From Maylandia zebra (Eukaryota; Chordata; Actinopteri; Cichliformes; Cichlidae), in assembly GCF_041146795.1 (NCBI RefSeq), contig NC_135177.1, positions 24,234,060 through 24,298,059 of the forward strand: a stretch of DNA of 64,000 nt, written 5' to 3'. The notes beneath the pieces are model-generated. The model did not search any database. It was not told the DNA's origin and worked only from the letters and a program-made list of their open reading frames with translations. Below, one piece after another: positions 21,676 to 36,400 of this stretch (position 1 is the first letter of the stretch; each line of letters starts with the position of its first letter). The position numbers were made by a program, and so were the translations under genes.

Positions 21676-24438
21676 TTTTTTCTTCTTCTTTGTTGTTTCC
21701 GAAACTCCAGAAATCCCCGTTTTTCCTCGTTCTTGCTTTTCCTCCAGTCCCGTGTGGATCTCACAGACAAGCTGCCGGTTCCTGTGATATCACTTTCAGT
21801 TGCGCAACGTTTTGGACAATGGACCCGGATTTGACGGGAATGCGCGTGGAATGAGTGCTGCCTGTTGCAGATTGTTGCTGGAGTTTGGTGCTCGGTTATG
21901 CTGCAAGCTGCTCCAAATATGCAACTCTGGTGGTGACTCACGCTCAGTATATGCAATCGTTTCCAGGGAGGGAGCGGGGCCTTTTCTGCAGGACCTCATG
22001 CAGGGGGAGGTTCATTCATCTTTACTAATGCTTTTCTCAGAGGGATCAGTTGCAAGAAGAGGCGGCGCTTCGGATCCCAGACATGCAGAGGGTTGGTTGA
22101 TGCACTAAGTAAACGGGTATGCTCGTGCACTAGCAGCTGAGCAGCACAAAGTCAAAGCGAGGAACAAAGAGACATCAAGGATAACCTGATATGCTCATTT
22201 CCAGCGCCATCTTTTATTCTTTGACCATACTAAAGAAGTTTTGCATGTTCCAAATCGTCCTTATTTACTTTGATGTACAGACCTCATTTAATCATTCCTC
22301 TCAAAAAGGCTGTTTTCTCCGTTTAAGCCAGCTTTCCTCTGATCGGTTGGTTTTAATGAAAGTCCTCTTCAGTACACATGGCTAACTCTGACCCTATTTA
22401 TACAAAAGAAAACTCACAGAGGTTTTTCATGTTTTACTGATTGATGCTTTTGTAGGTGTTTCCTTGTTGGTAGCCTCCCAACTGGTACTGATGAAGTTTA
22501 GTATATATAGTATAGCAAGTTTTGTTACGCCAACAGGTGAGAGGCAGGAAAACAAGTTCATAGTTAACCAATGAAACATTTTAAAGGGCCAGATTGTGTC
22601 TCTTACCTGTGTGCCGCCTTCTGCTTTCTCCCAAGGGTGTTCCATCCAAAAAAAGTGCAGATCAATCCAAATACCTATAGTATCAGTGCCAACAGTGGAT
22701 TGAACTAGTTCATATACTTGAAACATGCGCTATAAAATGTCTGAATGTTTTTGTGTCTATTTTATTTACAGCCTATAGCAGCGGTCCCCAACCCCCGGGC
22801 CTCGGACCGGTACCGGGCCGCGAGGGTAGAGGCTCAGGTGTGAAATGTATGGTTTTCAGGGTTTTTATCGGTTTTCAGCGTTATTTTGTTATCGTTTTTA
22901 TTGTTAACTCGGTTTTCCTCGGTCTTTTCACGTGTGTTATGAATAAATCTTATTTTTTTCGATACTGGTACTAGTTTTATTTTGTTGTATTTATCCGTGA
23001 CACCTTAAAGGCCGGTCCGTGAAAATATTGTCGGGCATAAACCGGTCCGTGGCGCAAAAAAGGTTGGGGACCGCTGGCCTATAGCACATTTAAACAACTG
23101 AAGTTGACCCAGATCACTTTTAAATTCCAGGTCAAACTCAAAATACTTGAAAAGCTGAAAGGTGTGTTTTGTTTTATTAAGTCATTATTGATTCTGATTC
23201 AGTGGTTGCTACAGTTTGTTCAGAATCTACCTCATAACAGTGATTTATCTTATATGTCATGACACACTACTCTCCTCTACAACTGCCTTTATAAGTTAAA
23301 AGTATCAGTGCTGGTATCGCCAATGCTGGGCCTGTATTTACTTGGTATCAGATCAATACCAAAGTTAGCTACATAATCAGTATCAATTTGAGATTTAAAG
23401 GAGGTCTGAGCAGTCTGTTGGTTTCTGCAAACAGAAACTGGGTAAATGTAAGAAAAAATGAAAATAGAAACTAAAACAATTTTTTGAACTCAAATAAATA
23501 ATTTTAGAGAAAATATCCTTAGTTTTAGGATGTGCTAATTTAGTAAGATTTTCTATCATGACTGCATGACTGTGAGTCAAATGCTTTCAGTAAGTTATGT
23601 GATTTGTTGCAATGGCTGTGGGGATTTTCCTTAAAATAATACTTCAAAAGACTAAAAGTAACACTGAAATGAATAAAAACTCATTTAAAACGAAACATTT
23701 TCAAACAATAAGAAGGAAACTGAAACAAGCAAAGCCACTCTGACATTAAACTGAATTCAAAACAAAAATTAAAAACAAAACAAAAATAAAAACTAGAGTA
23801 GAAAATACAAATTCAATAACACCTGCTGTGGGCGAAACTTCCAGAGAGGCAGAAAAAGTCTGCTTAATGCTTCTAACTGAAAATGAATTTGATGAGTTTA
23901 TAAATGGTCCAACCCAGAGAAGCTTTAGAAATTGAATAAATGCAAAATAAAATAAATAAAAACAAAAGAGAATTTTTATGGTTTCGTATAGTTTTGCTAA
24001 AACTGTGTGAGATTCATACTACTACTGCTCATGTTTCGCTAAAATTAAAACCTGACACCAGTTTTCTTTATGCAAACAGAAGTAAAGCGAAATTAAAAAT
24101 GTTTTTCCCTCCTGAATGAAAACCAGTGCTGAATCCCTCCTGCTTGAACTGCAAACAGGGAGAAGCTCCCATCGGTGTTGCATGCCTTATAGCTTCTGAT
24201 GTTTCATCTTGGAGAACAGACATAAATAAAGATGCAGCACAGAAAGTGTACACACAGCCCGCCTTTATTTTGAACAAACATTAGCCAAGCAATCATGTAG
24301 CATAGACGATGTCATCAAGTTATGCTGTTTTTCTGAACCTTCCTTTTATTTTGCGTAAGGCTTCAACAAATAGATTGCATTAACAAGGGTGTCTGCATAA
24401 ATATAACATGACATACTTTGATAAAACCTCCCAGTCTT
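21676..24438. other. intergenic between rbp5 and ptpn6
   Basis: Contains the rbp promoter side, the 298-bp hAT MITE and AT-rich sequence. Human MIR200C/MIR141 lie just downstream of PTPN6; I looked in this interval for their mature sequences on both strands and did not see them. Nothing else recognised. Confidence 0.55.
22779..23076. mobile_element. 298-bp hAT MITE with perfect inverted repeats
   Basis: Termini CAGCGGTCCCCAACC and GGTTGGGGACCGCTG are perfect 15-bp inverted repeats. Perfect 8-bp target duplications 'gcctatag' lie at 22771-22778 and 23077-23084. Inner ends also pair (cgggcc..ggaccggtaccggg against ccggtccgtgg). No coding capacity. It lies between rbp and ptpn6 and would have been moved by a hAT transposase in trans. 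Confidence 0.95.
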
Positions 24439-27400
24439 CTATCTCTTTTTCACGGAGCCACTCTTCTTGTCCGACTTTGACTTTTTCGCGTCTTTCTTTC
24501 CTTTTGACAGATTCTCGTAAACGTCCTCTTTGTTTCTGGAAAGAGACGAAGAGAAAGCTGATTAGTGATTTCATCCTAGCCGCCAAGACTGATTAAACAC
24601 AGATCTGTGAGAAACGCATCAGAGAGAGTGGAGAGATTAATGAAGGTCACGCTGCATGAGAAACGTTTAAACAATCCATCACTCAAAGCTGCAGGCCATC
24701 TATTCAGCTCTCCAAGTGGGTCAAAGTTTACAGCGTTACAGTGAACCGGCCAATGTGTGTCTGCTTTCTCCTAATAATTAAGTTCATTAAAAGCCTCGTC
24801 CAGTATGAGCATCTCATAGTCCAGAGGTCACAACAGACAACAGGTAAACAATATGACTTCATTCATTCACACAGTGCAAAATGTAAAAAAAACATTTTTT
24901 ACACTTTTTTTACACCTACATCCATTAAAAGTCCTCTTTGCATTAAGTCATCATGATGGCTGAAAGCAGCTTTTAGCAGGATACTTGTGCTTCAAGCTCA
25001 TAAAGCAGGATGTAGCAAATGTAGGATCCAGTGTTTTTGGAGTTTGACCAAGTGGCCAGTGCAGTAGAGCCAAAAAACTGCACTTTCTCAAACAGCCACT
25101 TGGGGCTGGTTTCTAAAGTGTTATGAGGGGCAAAAAGCTCAATGTGAGGCTTCAGAAGAGTGTCTGTGTCCATCTTTTATACACAACCTGTGTTTGACTA
25201 ATAGTCAGATCAGCTGCTTTGATCTTTAATCGTTCCTTCTTAAACTTGTCTTTGGACCTAACGCTAAAGACCAAATCAGCTGAATTCTACTTTTATTTTC
25301 TCTTTACAGGTATTGAGGCGCGCTACTACATCTATGAATCATCTACGAAAAAACAAGATTGTGGAAAGTCTTTTATGGCTCCAGAGAGAGCTCTGAAACC
25401 TCTGAGATTTACTGTCAACTGGGTCTGAACACAACAGGCCTGAAAAAAACCCCAACAAATAAAAAGGTCAAAGGTCTACTGATGTCGACTGAAAACTAAA
25501 CAAGTGTTTCTCTCATTAGTATTTTTACATTGCAGAGATTTTATCTCCATGAGGTTAGCACCTGTCCTTTTTTGCACTACCTACACAGGGAACTACACAA
25601 TATTTAAATAATGAAATATTTGGGTCGAGCCCTGCCTATTTCTCGATTTCCTCTCTGTATCTTTTCTAACATAATAAAAAAAAAAAAGGCCAAAATTGCC
25701 ACAAAAAATCTTTCAAAAGTAAAATCCTTTCTAACTTCCTCTTGTACTGATGTCCCTTTATTAAATTAAAATGAATCAATCTGTTTTTCTAAGAATATTT
25801 AAACACATAAATCAGATTTTAATTGGTTAATTAATTGGTTTAACTGGTTTAAACTAGAGTACGAACTACTCGCCGATAGCTCCCCATGTTAATGAAACAA
25901 GACTGTAAATCAGTTCTTCCTCCAGAAACTGCAGACATGAACCCGAAGACGGATCGTGTTTTTAAACAAAAATAGGGTGGCAGTGTGAGATTTAGAGGAA
26001 CAACGTGAGTGCATTCGGGACACTCGATTCACAATCACACACACAGAGTCACTCACTTTGACACCACTCTGCCCGCTGGTTGGTGTTTGATTTGGAGATT
26101 TCCATACTCGGTCTCGGTTTCCTGAGGAAGAGAGAGGCAAAGACGTTTCACAAGTGACTGAGAAAGAATTAGTCAAACAGGGAGTGAGGTCACGTTGCTG
26201 GATCAGTCTGCGTGGTCGACTGTTTTCGCGTCTTTGGGTCAACGTTCATCTTTCATGAGGGACTCTGATAACTTATCATTCTGCTGGCATTGAACTGCTC
26301 CGCTGTAGTGTTTAAATCAATGATGAAATGAGCCAACACTCATTCACAGCCTCTTTTCTATGTTTCCCAATTTTAAACTATATTTGAGCCACAGTGACTA
26401 GATTCTCTGCTCCTCTCACCATTGAGGCGGAGTCTTTGGCCTTGGCGATCTGTATGTACTCAGCCACAGCCAGGTAGATGAATTTGTACTGGGCCTCAGT
26501 CTGCACCATACCAGAGCGCTGCTCTCGCACCATCTGAATGTATTTCGCAATGTCAATATCAATGTCCAGACCTGCAATGAAAGGGAAGTGAAAAAAAGGA
26601 AGGCGGTGAACGGAGGCACAGCAACAAAGAGTAAAACACGTCGAATGGTTTCATTTTTACTTGACTGATTTATCAAGAACATATTTCTTTACTGTATTGT
26701 TACCTAAAGTATCAATGGTCTCGATGATCATGTCAATTACCACGATTGTGCCCGTTCGACCAATACCAGCACTGCAAAAATCACAAAAGAAGCAAAGTTA
26801 ATCTCACCCACGGAGACAAACAGGTCAGAAATTTGGACCAGAAAAGAAAGCACAAATGGATTAATGATGCAAAGTCCATTAAGTGTTCTAGTAAGCGGCG
26901 ATACTGAACCAACATGTGCAACAGTAAGATCTCTTCTAAGTGCAATACAAACATCAATAACAATGTGCTTTGAGAAGTACTTACCAACTTCCCAATTTCT
27001 TAGTCTGTCACTTTCATGTTTCAGATCATCAAACAGATTTTATTATTAGACAAAGACAACCCAAGTAAACACAAAATGCTGTTTTATTAAGTGGAAAAAA
27101 GAGATCCAAACCACCAAGCCCCTTTGTGAAAAACTAGTTTTGCCACCTTTGGCAGCAAAAACTGCAATCAAGCATTTGCAATAACTGTCAATGATTATTT
27201 CAGATTGCTGTGGAGGAATTTTGCCCCACTCTTCTCTAGAGAATTGTTTTAATTCAGCCACAGTGGAAGAGGTTTGAGCATGAAACAGTTGTTTAGGTTA
27301 TGCCAAAGCGTCTTAATCCGATTTAAATTCAAATTTTAACAAGGCCACTCCAAAACTATTGTTCCTTTCTTGCTTTCTTTTGTTTTTGAGACACTGAGAG

Positions 27401-30400
27401 GTGGACTTGTTGGTGTGTTTCCAATATTTGTAGTGCTGCATAACCTGACAGCGACTGAGCTTTAGGACACAAACTGATGGCCGGACACACTCTGCTTCAG
27501 GATTTTCTGGTAGAGAGCAGAATTCATGGTTCCATCAATTGCAGCAAGTCATGCAGGTCCATCACACTATCAGTACCATGTTTGACTGCTGATATGATGT
27601 TCTTTATATTAGTTGCTGTGTAAGTTTGTAACAGGATTCAGCTTTTGTCTCAGTCTGTCCACAGAATATTTCTCCGATTACATTTTCACACAGGCAGCAC
27701 TGACCTAGAGGCAGTTACACTCACAGCTCAGTGAGATGCCAACAGGCTCGCATTACTCAATCAATACTGGTGCTTACCATGTGCAACACGTGCAACATTT
27801 ATCATCTAATATCTGGCTTACATACAGCAAAACCCAATGCAAAGCTAAAATTGGTCATAAATCAAAGTAATGCACACCATAATAGTAGTGAACGCTGGGA
27901 AGGGACTGGCATAAGAGGACTAAAATCAATGCAAATCTATTCAGTAGTTATTGAGACGTTTCTCCAAGAACCACAAATGTCAGCCTCATGATGCTGCAAG
28001 AGAAAAACTCATCTTGTCACAGCACCATTAATGCCAATTATAAACTTCCCGACAAAAACAGGGCACAGATAGCTCAGTAGGTAGAGTGGTCGCTCCATGA
28101 TGGGAAGGTCAGGGGCTTGAATCCACTTAACAGCTACCCTGAGGTACCCCTGAGCAAGGCGTCGTCCCTACACATTGCTCCCTGGGTGCTAGATTGGTGG
28201 CAGCCTGCTGCTTCACTGAGTGAATGGATTAAATGCAGAGAGAAATTTGTCCCCACAGGGATCAATAAAGTATACATTATTATTATGTTGTTTCTGAATC
28301 ACTAGTCACAAATCTATATTTATTTCTCTCTAAAGAAAAAATACACATGCAACCATTTGTGAATATTTTTTAAGCCATTTTGTTTTTGCAGAGCCTCATG
28401 AGAATCATACAATTTTGATCCTGTTACTGGATTACTATATCCAGTGATCTGAACAAATGGCTCATTTGTGACTCATCCACGGCCCTGTGCAGGGGAAAGT
28501 GCACAGGATTTTACAACTAAACTTACACTTTTACTAGTTTGAAATATGTAAAACTACAAAAAAACAAACAAACAAGTTGTTTCAAAAAAAAAGAAGAAAG
28601 GCCAGGATGAAGCTTTAAAACAAAATTAAAATCAAGTGTTAAAATCATTTGTTATTAATTATTAATCAGAAAAATATTTTCTAAATCAATAGGTTTGTCT
28701 AGGAAATGTCAGAAATGTGGACTTGATGCTATATTATTAGCTGATGAGATAGGCACTCCCAAATAACCAATCTGAGAGTAGGAGAGATTTTAAAAAATTA
28801 ATTTAAAGTCTTTACTTGTTTTCATTTGAAAATATTCTATATTTATACATTATCAGGCAAAAATCTAAGTGAAGGAAACATCATGCTGTTGCATGCAGAG
28901 TCCTGTGTTGGGTAAAGTATTAAATTCTTCATACTTCATTTTTTAAACATGTCTGTATCGTTCAAAAATGCTAACACGGGGATCACATAATCACTTGACC
29001 GACATGCAAAATCTCTTTAAGGAAGCACAAGCAGCCTCAGCATCTTTTAAATCACACTGGGAAAATTCCAGTAGGATAAACTGTCAGTAAACTTGAAGCC
29101 TTTTGTTTAGTTACTACTAATCTTAATCCAGAAAATGTGCTTGTTTTAATCTTAAACCTCTAAGTATTATCACCTAATTAAGGATTATGAAACCCAGCAC
29201 TTTGCAAAAAAAAAGAAAAGAAACAGTGTTGCTTTGATATGTCTACTGTATTTAAAATGCAGATGTTTTCCACATCACTTGTTTAAAGTAGAAAGGATTT
29301 GAGAAGTGAAATATTCAGTGAAGAGTGTGGGTTGCAGCTGTTAGGTACCTGCAGTGGACGATCATGGGACCGGCGTTAGGAAATTCAGCCTGTTTAGAGT
29401 TCACTTGAGTGAGGAAGCCGAGGACACCGCTTGATTCCTGAGGGACGCCGTGATCTGGCCAGCTGAGGTACTGGTAGTGCCACACTTTGCGAACATGTTT
29501 TGGCTAAGAATGGGGGGGGGGGGAAACAAGAAAGGTCAAAACCTGGAGAAATCATTAGGTGTGCAGAGATGAGGAACCACAGTGAGGTGAGAGTTTGGTG
29601 TTTGTAGGTCACCTGGTCCAGGGGTGCGATCTCCAGGACTCGGATTTTATAATCACCAGCTTCCCTCTCTAGCTCGCAGCTCACCACGTAGCGGCCCACC
29701 TCCTTAGTTGAGTGGAGCTCAGGCCAGTATGGAACGCATTTATTCTGCACAAAAATGAAAAATAACTTCACCTTAAGCGTCACTTCAAAATCAACTAACA
29801 TCTCAGGCTTTTTAAAAATCATGGTTGTCTTTCCAATTATAGTAATTTTTTTTTTCTGTGCTTCCACTTTTAACTTAAAAGCCATGCAGACAACTATTTA
29901 AAGTAGTTTCGCGCTGATCATTGTTTACCAGTCTTCTCTCGAAGGACAAACGAGGGTTACTTTAAGAGGGAAGTAGTCAGATGACGCATGCTTTTGAAGT
30001 GTTTTCACACATGAGCATAAATGGACCGTGTCGGGAGACGCAGGTCAGGGTGATGTATGAAGGTGGCTTTTCTCACACATAGCACACAACAGGAAATTGT
30101 TGGCTTCAGCCACTTTCTCACGCCCAAGATTTTTTTTTTTGGGGGGGGGGGGGGGGGGGTAAGGGATAAAACATGGCGACCAATCACACTGTGAATTCAC
30201 TCAGTAGGTTAAAGGCTTAAGATCAGGGCAGCATGGTAAGTGTGAAAACCACTTACAAATGTTGGATTTAAGTTGTCAGTCAGTTGTCTAGCACCTAACA
30301 TGCACACAGCAGCTAATATGTGAGAGCTGGATAATCAGTGTATTTTACATCAAAAGCCACATACACATAATGTTAAGTGGCACAGACCAATGAAACTATT

Positions 30401-33400
30401 ACCTCATACTATTAAAAATACCCTCCAAATTTGTCTCTTTTCTTTCAGCTTAATGATACACAATAATTAATTACTTGTAAATAATTGTTTGTTTTAGCTA
30501 ATTACTTTGGGACATGATAGGCACAGATAAAAGTCCAAAATTTCTCCTTCTTTATAATTTTCACATTACAATCACACTGAACTGTCTGGCCGCTCATTTC
30601 CGGCTCTTGGGCCTTATGTTTGACACCTCTACTATAGATCATCAGTTTTACAGGTTCCAGCCAACAACACGCAACAGGTGTGAAACACAAACAAGAATCA
30701 GCACACTATAAAAAACTGAAATAAATGTATTAGAGTATAATTAAATGTCTACCAGTCACTTTATTAGGTATATCTGTTCAAACACCTGTAACCCCAAATG
30801 CTTTGACCTGATAGGAAGGCAACAGATAAACCTCATAAAAACCTCATTACAACGCAGGCATGAAGAAGGGCATCTCTGAATCTGTAACATGTTGAACTTT
30901 GAAACAGATGGGCTACAGCAGCAGAAGACCACACTGAGTGTTGCTTCTGTCAACTAAGATCAGGAAATTGAGGCTATGATTCACACACGCTCACCAAAAT
31001 TAGACTGGAAGGCTGGAAAAACTTTGTTTGGTCTGATGAGTCTTAATTTTCTGCTGCATCATTTGGATTGTAGGGTCCGAATTTGATGTAAAAAAAACAA
31101 ACAAAAAAAACACGAATCCATGGATCCATCCTGCGTTTTCATCATCAATTCAGACTGATTGGTGGTATAACTGTGTGGGGGACATTTTCTTGTCACACTT
31201 TCGCCCCCTTAGTACCAATTCAGCATTCAGCACAAGCTACCTGAGTATTGCTACTGAACATGTCCATCCCTTGACCAGAGTGCAGTGTTCTCAAACTAGT
31301 TTCCTAAGATGACAGTAAGCTCTCGGTACTCCAATGGCCTCCACAGTGCTCCGCGTAGAGCACATTTGGGATACAGTGGGACAGGAGATTCACATAATGC
31401 AGACAAATCTGCAGCAACTGTGTGATGCTTTCATGCCAATGTGGATCAAAATGTCTGAGGATCTAGCACCAATCTATGAAATGAAGACTTAAGGCCATTT
31501 TGAAGGCAAAACCCGATGCTCAAATTAAGCGTTTAAGGATGTCCTGATCAGCTCACAAATTCATTCAAAAAGCACAAAAAAAAAACCCCCCTCAAAACAA
31601 AAATGTAAAAGTCCCTAATCTGCTTTTATTTTATTATATTAATTATTCTGATACTTTTCGATAGATTGGTAACATGTCCAGGGTGTACCCTGCCTCCAGC
31701 CCAACTGTGACCCTGTATTGGATAAGTGGAAAAAAAGGATGCATGGATGTTGCTATACTGACCCGTCCTTTCTCGACCTCTCTTGTTGTCATCACGATCA
31801 CGCTGGTCCTCTCTTGCCATACCATCTGCCAGAAATCATTAACTGTTGTTGCTAGACACCCCTGAGTGGCAATGTAAACTTTCTGATCTTCGGATTCCTG
31901 CAGTTTGTTCTGCAAACACAGAGCGAATCAATGCACACTCGGAACCAAGAAAGACTTCAAAGCAACAAATATCACAGTTTTCTTCTGTGTCTTTGTCACG
32001 CTGTGTTTCTATGAGCTCAGTGGCTTTGGATTCTTACTTTCACATAGTTGCCGTTGATGTAATCTGAACCCACAACATTGGGATCACTGTCCTCCAAGAT
32101 GACCCTGGTGTCATTGACTTGTGAGAGGAAAAAAGTGGAAAGAAGTTCATTGAGAAACAGTGGGAAAGTTAGCTCTGTGTTGATTTCTTTAATTCAGAGA
32201 ATAATAATGATAAAATAAAAATGCGCTCACATGGAAGTATGTTCTTGTATCTGTTTTTGCTCTTGTTTTCAGGTCTTTGGCCCTCATCTCTGCTCTTTTT
32301 CACCTTTGCCTCCAACTTTTGAAGAGCCTGGCAGGAGAGAGGATGACAGCGTGATGCCTGCTGTGACCTGTGCAGTATGCTCCATATACAAACCAACGCA
32401 TGTTACAGTTTTATACTAACACGAAATGATAACAACAGCTGTTTTCACAGAAAAATGAGGTCAGCAGAAGGCCTGAACATGTCCTTTCTCACATGTAGCA
32501 TACAAAAGGACATGTTAATCTAGCCTAGGCTACACCCACTTTGTCAATAATAACCCATTAACTCATGTCCTGTACTGCAGTCCTGGACATGAGTTCATAA
32601 ATGTATCTACAGGAATTAATGTTTGTCCATTTTTACATTTTTTTTGGATGACCCTTCCTCCCCAAAAGACACAAATCCATCTACGTATGGTGATCTTTAT
32701 GCACCATCAGTCACATGACTGACATGGGCTGCTTACTAGAGTGACAGCATGCTACAAACAAATGTCTTTTTCCTTGCACAGACAGAAAAGGATTACTTGG
32801 AATGGGAATAGTTTTCTTTTCCTTTAGTTTCCCATGCGTACTTTGTCACTGGCCTCTTGCATGTTTATTACATTCTTAGTCATTTAAAAATGACTAAGGT
32901 TTTTCATACTACACCAATGTAATTAAGTCGTGGCTAAACAATTAACTGACAAAGGTTTCTGTTTTTTCCACTATCTAACATAAAAAGTTTTGGGTTTCTA
33001 GTGAATTCACAATTAAAAACACGAAAATAGAACATTTTCTGTGAATTAACAAAAAAGTTCTGTTTTATAACTACAGGGACAGTCTGGACATGAGCTACTG
33101 CTTTTACACATTCATTTTATCATGTTCAAAAAATTAAATATACTGCTGAAACTGCAATGTTAAAATACCTCATGGATCAAAGTGGGCCGTGTGCGGTCCA
33201 CGATGATTTCACCACTATAGGAGAAACTTGAAGGATAAGTTTAGTTCTCCAGAAAATCCTTTGAACTGATTTTTCGATTAAAATGTTCTTTTGTAAAAGA
33301 ATTTCTGACTCTGGTTTTGGAAATTAGTTTACAATCTTTCCATTAAGTATTTACATTTTAATGAAATAATGAAATAAAGCCACGAGGGTTTAAATTTACT

Positions 33401-36400
33401 AATATTCTTTACCTGGTTTGACAAGTAAATCAACAGAAGTTCAAAATGAATCGATGAAAAGAAACACTTAAATGTTCTGCTTGTGTGGTGATCAAAGCTG
33501 CAAATGAAGCTTTGAATGCCCCATATTTAGTGTATTCTCCAACCACAAGATGGTAGCATACTGCCTGTACAGTTGTTTAGGCCCCACAAGGAAGTAAAAT
33601 ACCAAAGCCTGATGGCAATTTCTGTTGGTTTATAAAATGCTGATGTGTGGTCTATTTTATGCTAATGCTTTGTGTGAAACAGCAATAAGTTTGGATTAAA
33701 TCTTACGTCGAATTCCTCCCAGAAGCCCGCCTTGCTCTTCTCTCCCTCGCCATCCTGCTGCTTCTGTGTGGTCTGGTCCAGCTGTTTCACTCTGCTGTCA
33801 ATATCTGCTGCGTTCACTCTAGTGGAATAATACGGCTGAGGGAGGGAAGGAAAATTTTATATTAGAGATTAAAGGAAATAAGAAGCCAATGAGCGCGTTA
33901 CACATAGTCATAATTAAGACAAACGCAAACAAGTGAGTAATGTTTCCTATCTGTGGGCTGTGCTGCTCGTCTTTTAAAATAATTTACAAAGAAGACATCC
34001 TGCCCTCGTTTTATAAGATTCAAACATGGTTTCATGTGACATTTACCTCAGACATCACTCACACTTTTAGAGTTTCTGGTCTATTGACATAATTTGTCTA
34101 TAGTTTATCTCACCTGTTTGAGGTAAACCCAGTTTCCAGAGATCTCCTCAATGCCTTTGCGTTTGTAGTGCTCCACCAAGTCTGTCAGCGTGTCAAACAT
34201 GTCTGAGCCTCCGATGGTATACCTGTCACTCTGCACACACCAATCATGTCAACGACAACAACAACAAAAAAAGTTTCAAAGACGGCCAAGTGAAAACCCA
34301 CAATTAAAGACAAAGCAAAATTGGAGTTCAGTCAGACAACCCGAGCTTAAAATGTTTAGAGTTTAACATCTAGGCTCCAAACTCTTTCATATTTCAAATA
34401 TGACACATAAAGTTATGTGTCATAAATATAACACATAAATTGGGAAGTGATGAGTAGATATTGCCCCGAAACCTGCAGGTGGATCCTGGGGCAGTGTTTG
34501 ACATGTCAAAGGGAGACATGGGAAATTCTGCAGAAATTCTGTGAATAGGTCACCAAATTGAGATGGCCTGTATGGTACAAGACGGTATAAGAGTGTAGAA
34601 TTGGTGTGTATTAAGGAGCATACACGATTCAATCCAAAGTAAATAAGAAAGGTTTTGGTACAAAAGAGCTGTCAGAGAGCATCCCTCTGTGACATGCACA
34701 TGCAAACAATATTCAAAGCATGTCTACAAAAATGCGTCAATGCTAGACTGCCCAAAATTCTCAGTTTTACAGTTGCTACAAAGCCGATTTCCTCAGGCAG
34801 CGAGCAACCTTCTGCAGCAGCCGACGATTCAGAGCAGTGTGGCCGGCAAACTCGCCTGATCTCTGCCACGTGCTTGTGAAAAGCCCCTTTGTGACCCCAC
34901 CACTAATCTTATATTAATCTTGTTAACCCCAGCAGTGCACAAAACATGTAACCAATTTAAATGCAGGCCGAGGAGTGTTTTCTGTGAGGTGTGCCGTGGT
35001 TAAAAATAACATGCAAAGGCCCTGATAGTGACCAATGGCGGAAAGACACAATCTATGAAAATGAGTCGGCCATGTGAGACGTTTTTGTGAGTATCATTGG
35101 CAGTTGTTTGCTGTGGCTGTGTAAACAAAGACTGATATCAGGATAAGGTTGGGTTTCATCTGTTTGTCTATTTCCACTAAAACATGACACTGCTTTTTTC
35201 TTTTTTTTTTATTTCATCAGTAGCTGAAGTATGAGAAAAAAGTCTTTTATTACATAAGAAGGGGAAATGAGACCTAAAACCTTTTTTCAACGTGAGTTGC
35301 ACATATACGGGAATGTCCCTCAGTATTTTTGTGATGGGACGCAGTTTCAAGGTCTCTTGTTTCTGTACGTTTACACTAAGACAGTGATAAAGAAAAACAA
35401 TACCCTGGTTTCATGCATTCGTATTTGCCACTGAAACATGCATGGCACCCACCTGGCACATTATCTTTATGTGCGAGACCCTCTTTCCTCCGCTTTTGCT
35501 GATCTCGTCCGTCAGAACAGAGAGGACAAAGTCTCCAGGTTTGGACAGCGACTCTCTGACCAGGAAGGTCCCTGGCTCGTCTTTCACAGAGAGCAGCTTC
35601 TCGGCGTTGGGCCCTGACAGGTGACCGTGGTACCACCTGAGACACATGCACACTTGTTTAATATTAAAATGGCAACTTGTGTCTCCTGCAGATTTTTGGC
35701 TTGTGAGCACTGCAAGATAACTTTGACATTTTAGACACAAAAATAAAAAACAAAAAAAACCTCCTTCTTACTGCTTTCTACACGTGAGCTAAGAACCGGT
35801 AGCGCCATGGGTGCTGCATTAAAGGCATTCAAGCCTGAGCGGTTGTCAGAGAGACACTGATGTGGTTCACTGGGCTGTTATGCGTACCGTACAGTAAAAT
35901 AGAAATAGAAAGCCACAACAGAATCGGGAGAATTAGAGGAGTTATAAACAGCGAGAGAAAATACACAGATGTTGCCGTTATAGAGCAGGTCAAGTGTATT
36001 TTTATGTCCAACACTTACTTCGTGTGTGTGTGTGTGTGTGTGTGTGTCAGTGCATGCTCAGTCAGGCTGGGCTGTGACTTAATTTTAGGCACAGTTCTCG
36101 ATTTCTTCGTCTAAACTTCCTGCATTGCGGTCGGAAAATTTCTGATGACAGATTTCGTGGCTGAAGAGGACAAAGTATTTATAGACTCCCCCCGGTTTAT
36201 CATCCACAGATAAGTACGCTTTGTTTTTTTTTTCTTCTTTTTTTGTGTGTTGCAAGTAGTTTTTGCATGCTTTTAATAATTCCCTTCTTTCTTTTTTTCA
36301 AGATTTACTTCTTTGCCAAATCACACAGCATGCTTTTACAAAGAAAAATAAATAGAGACTGCACCTGGTGATTTTTATTTAAGGCAGTGTGCAAGAAAAA

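Noticed and set aside
21537-21956. 139-codon minus-strand open frame near the rbp start
   Set aside because: Overlaps the first rbp exon in a different frame; no domain and no supportive splice sites.
21676-24438. miR-200c/miR-141 expected downstream of PTPN6 by human synteny
   Set aside because: Neither mature sequence nor a clear hairpin was seen on either strand in this interval.
28061-28130. Possible tRNA gene ('agctcagtaggtagag')
   Set aside because: Only the promoter-like boxes survive; no acceptor stem pairs, and a SINE body follows directly.
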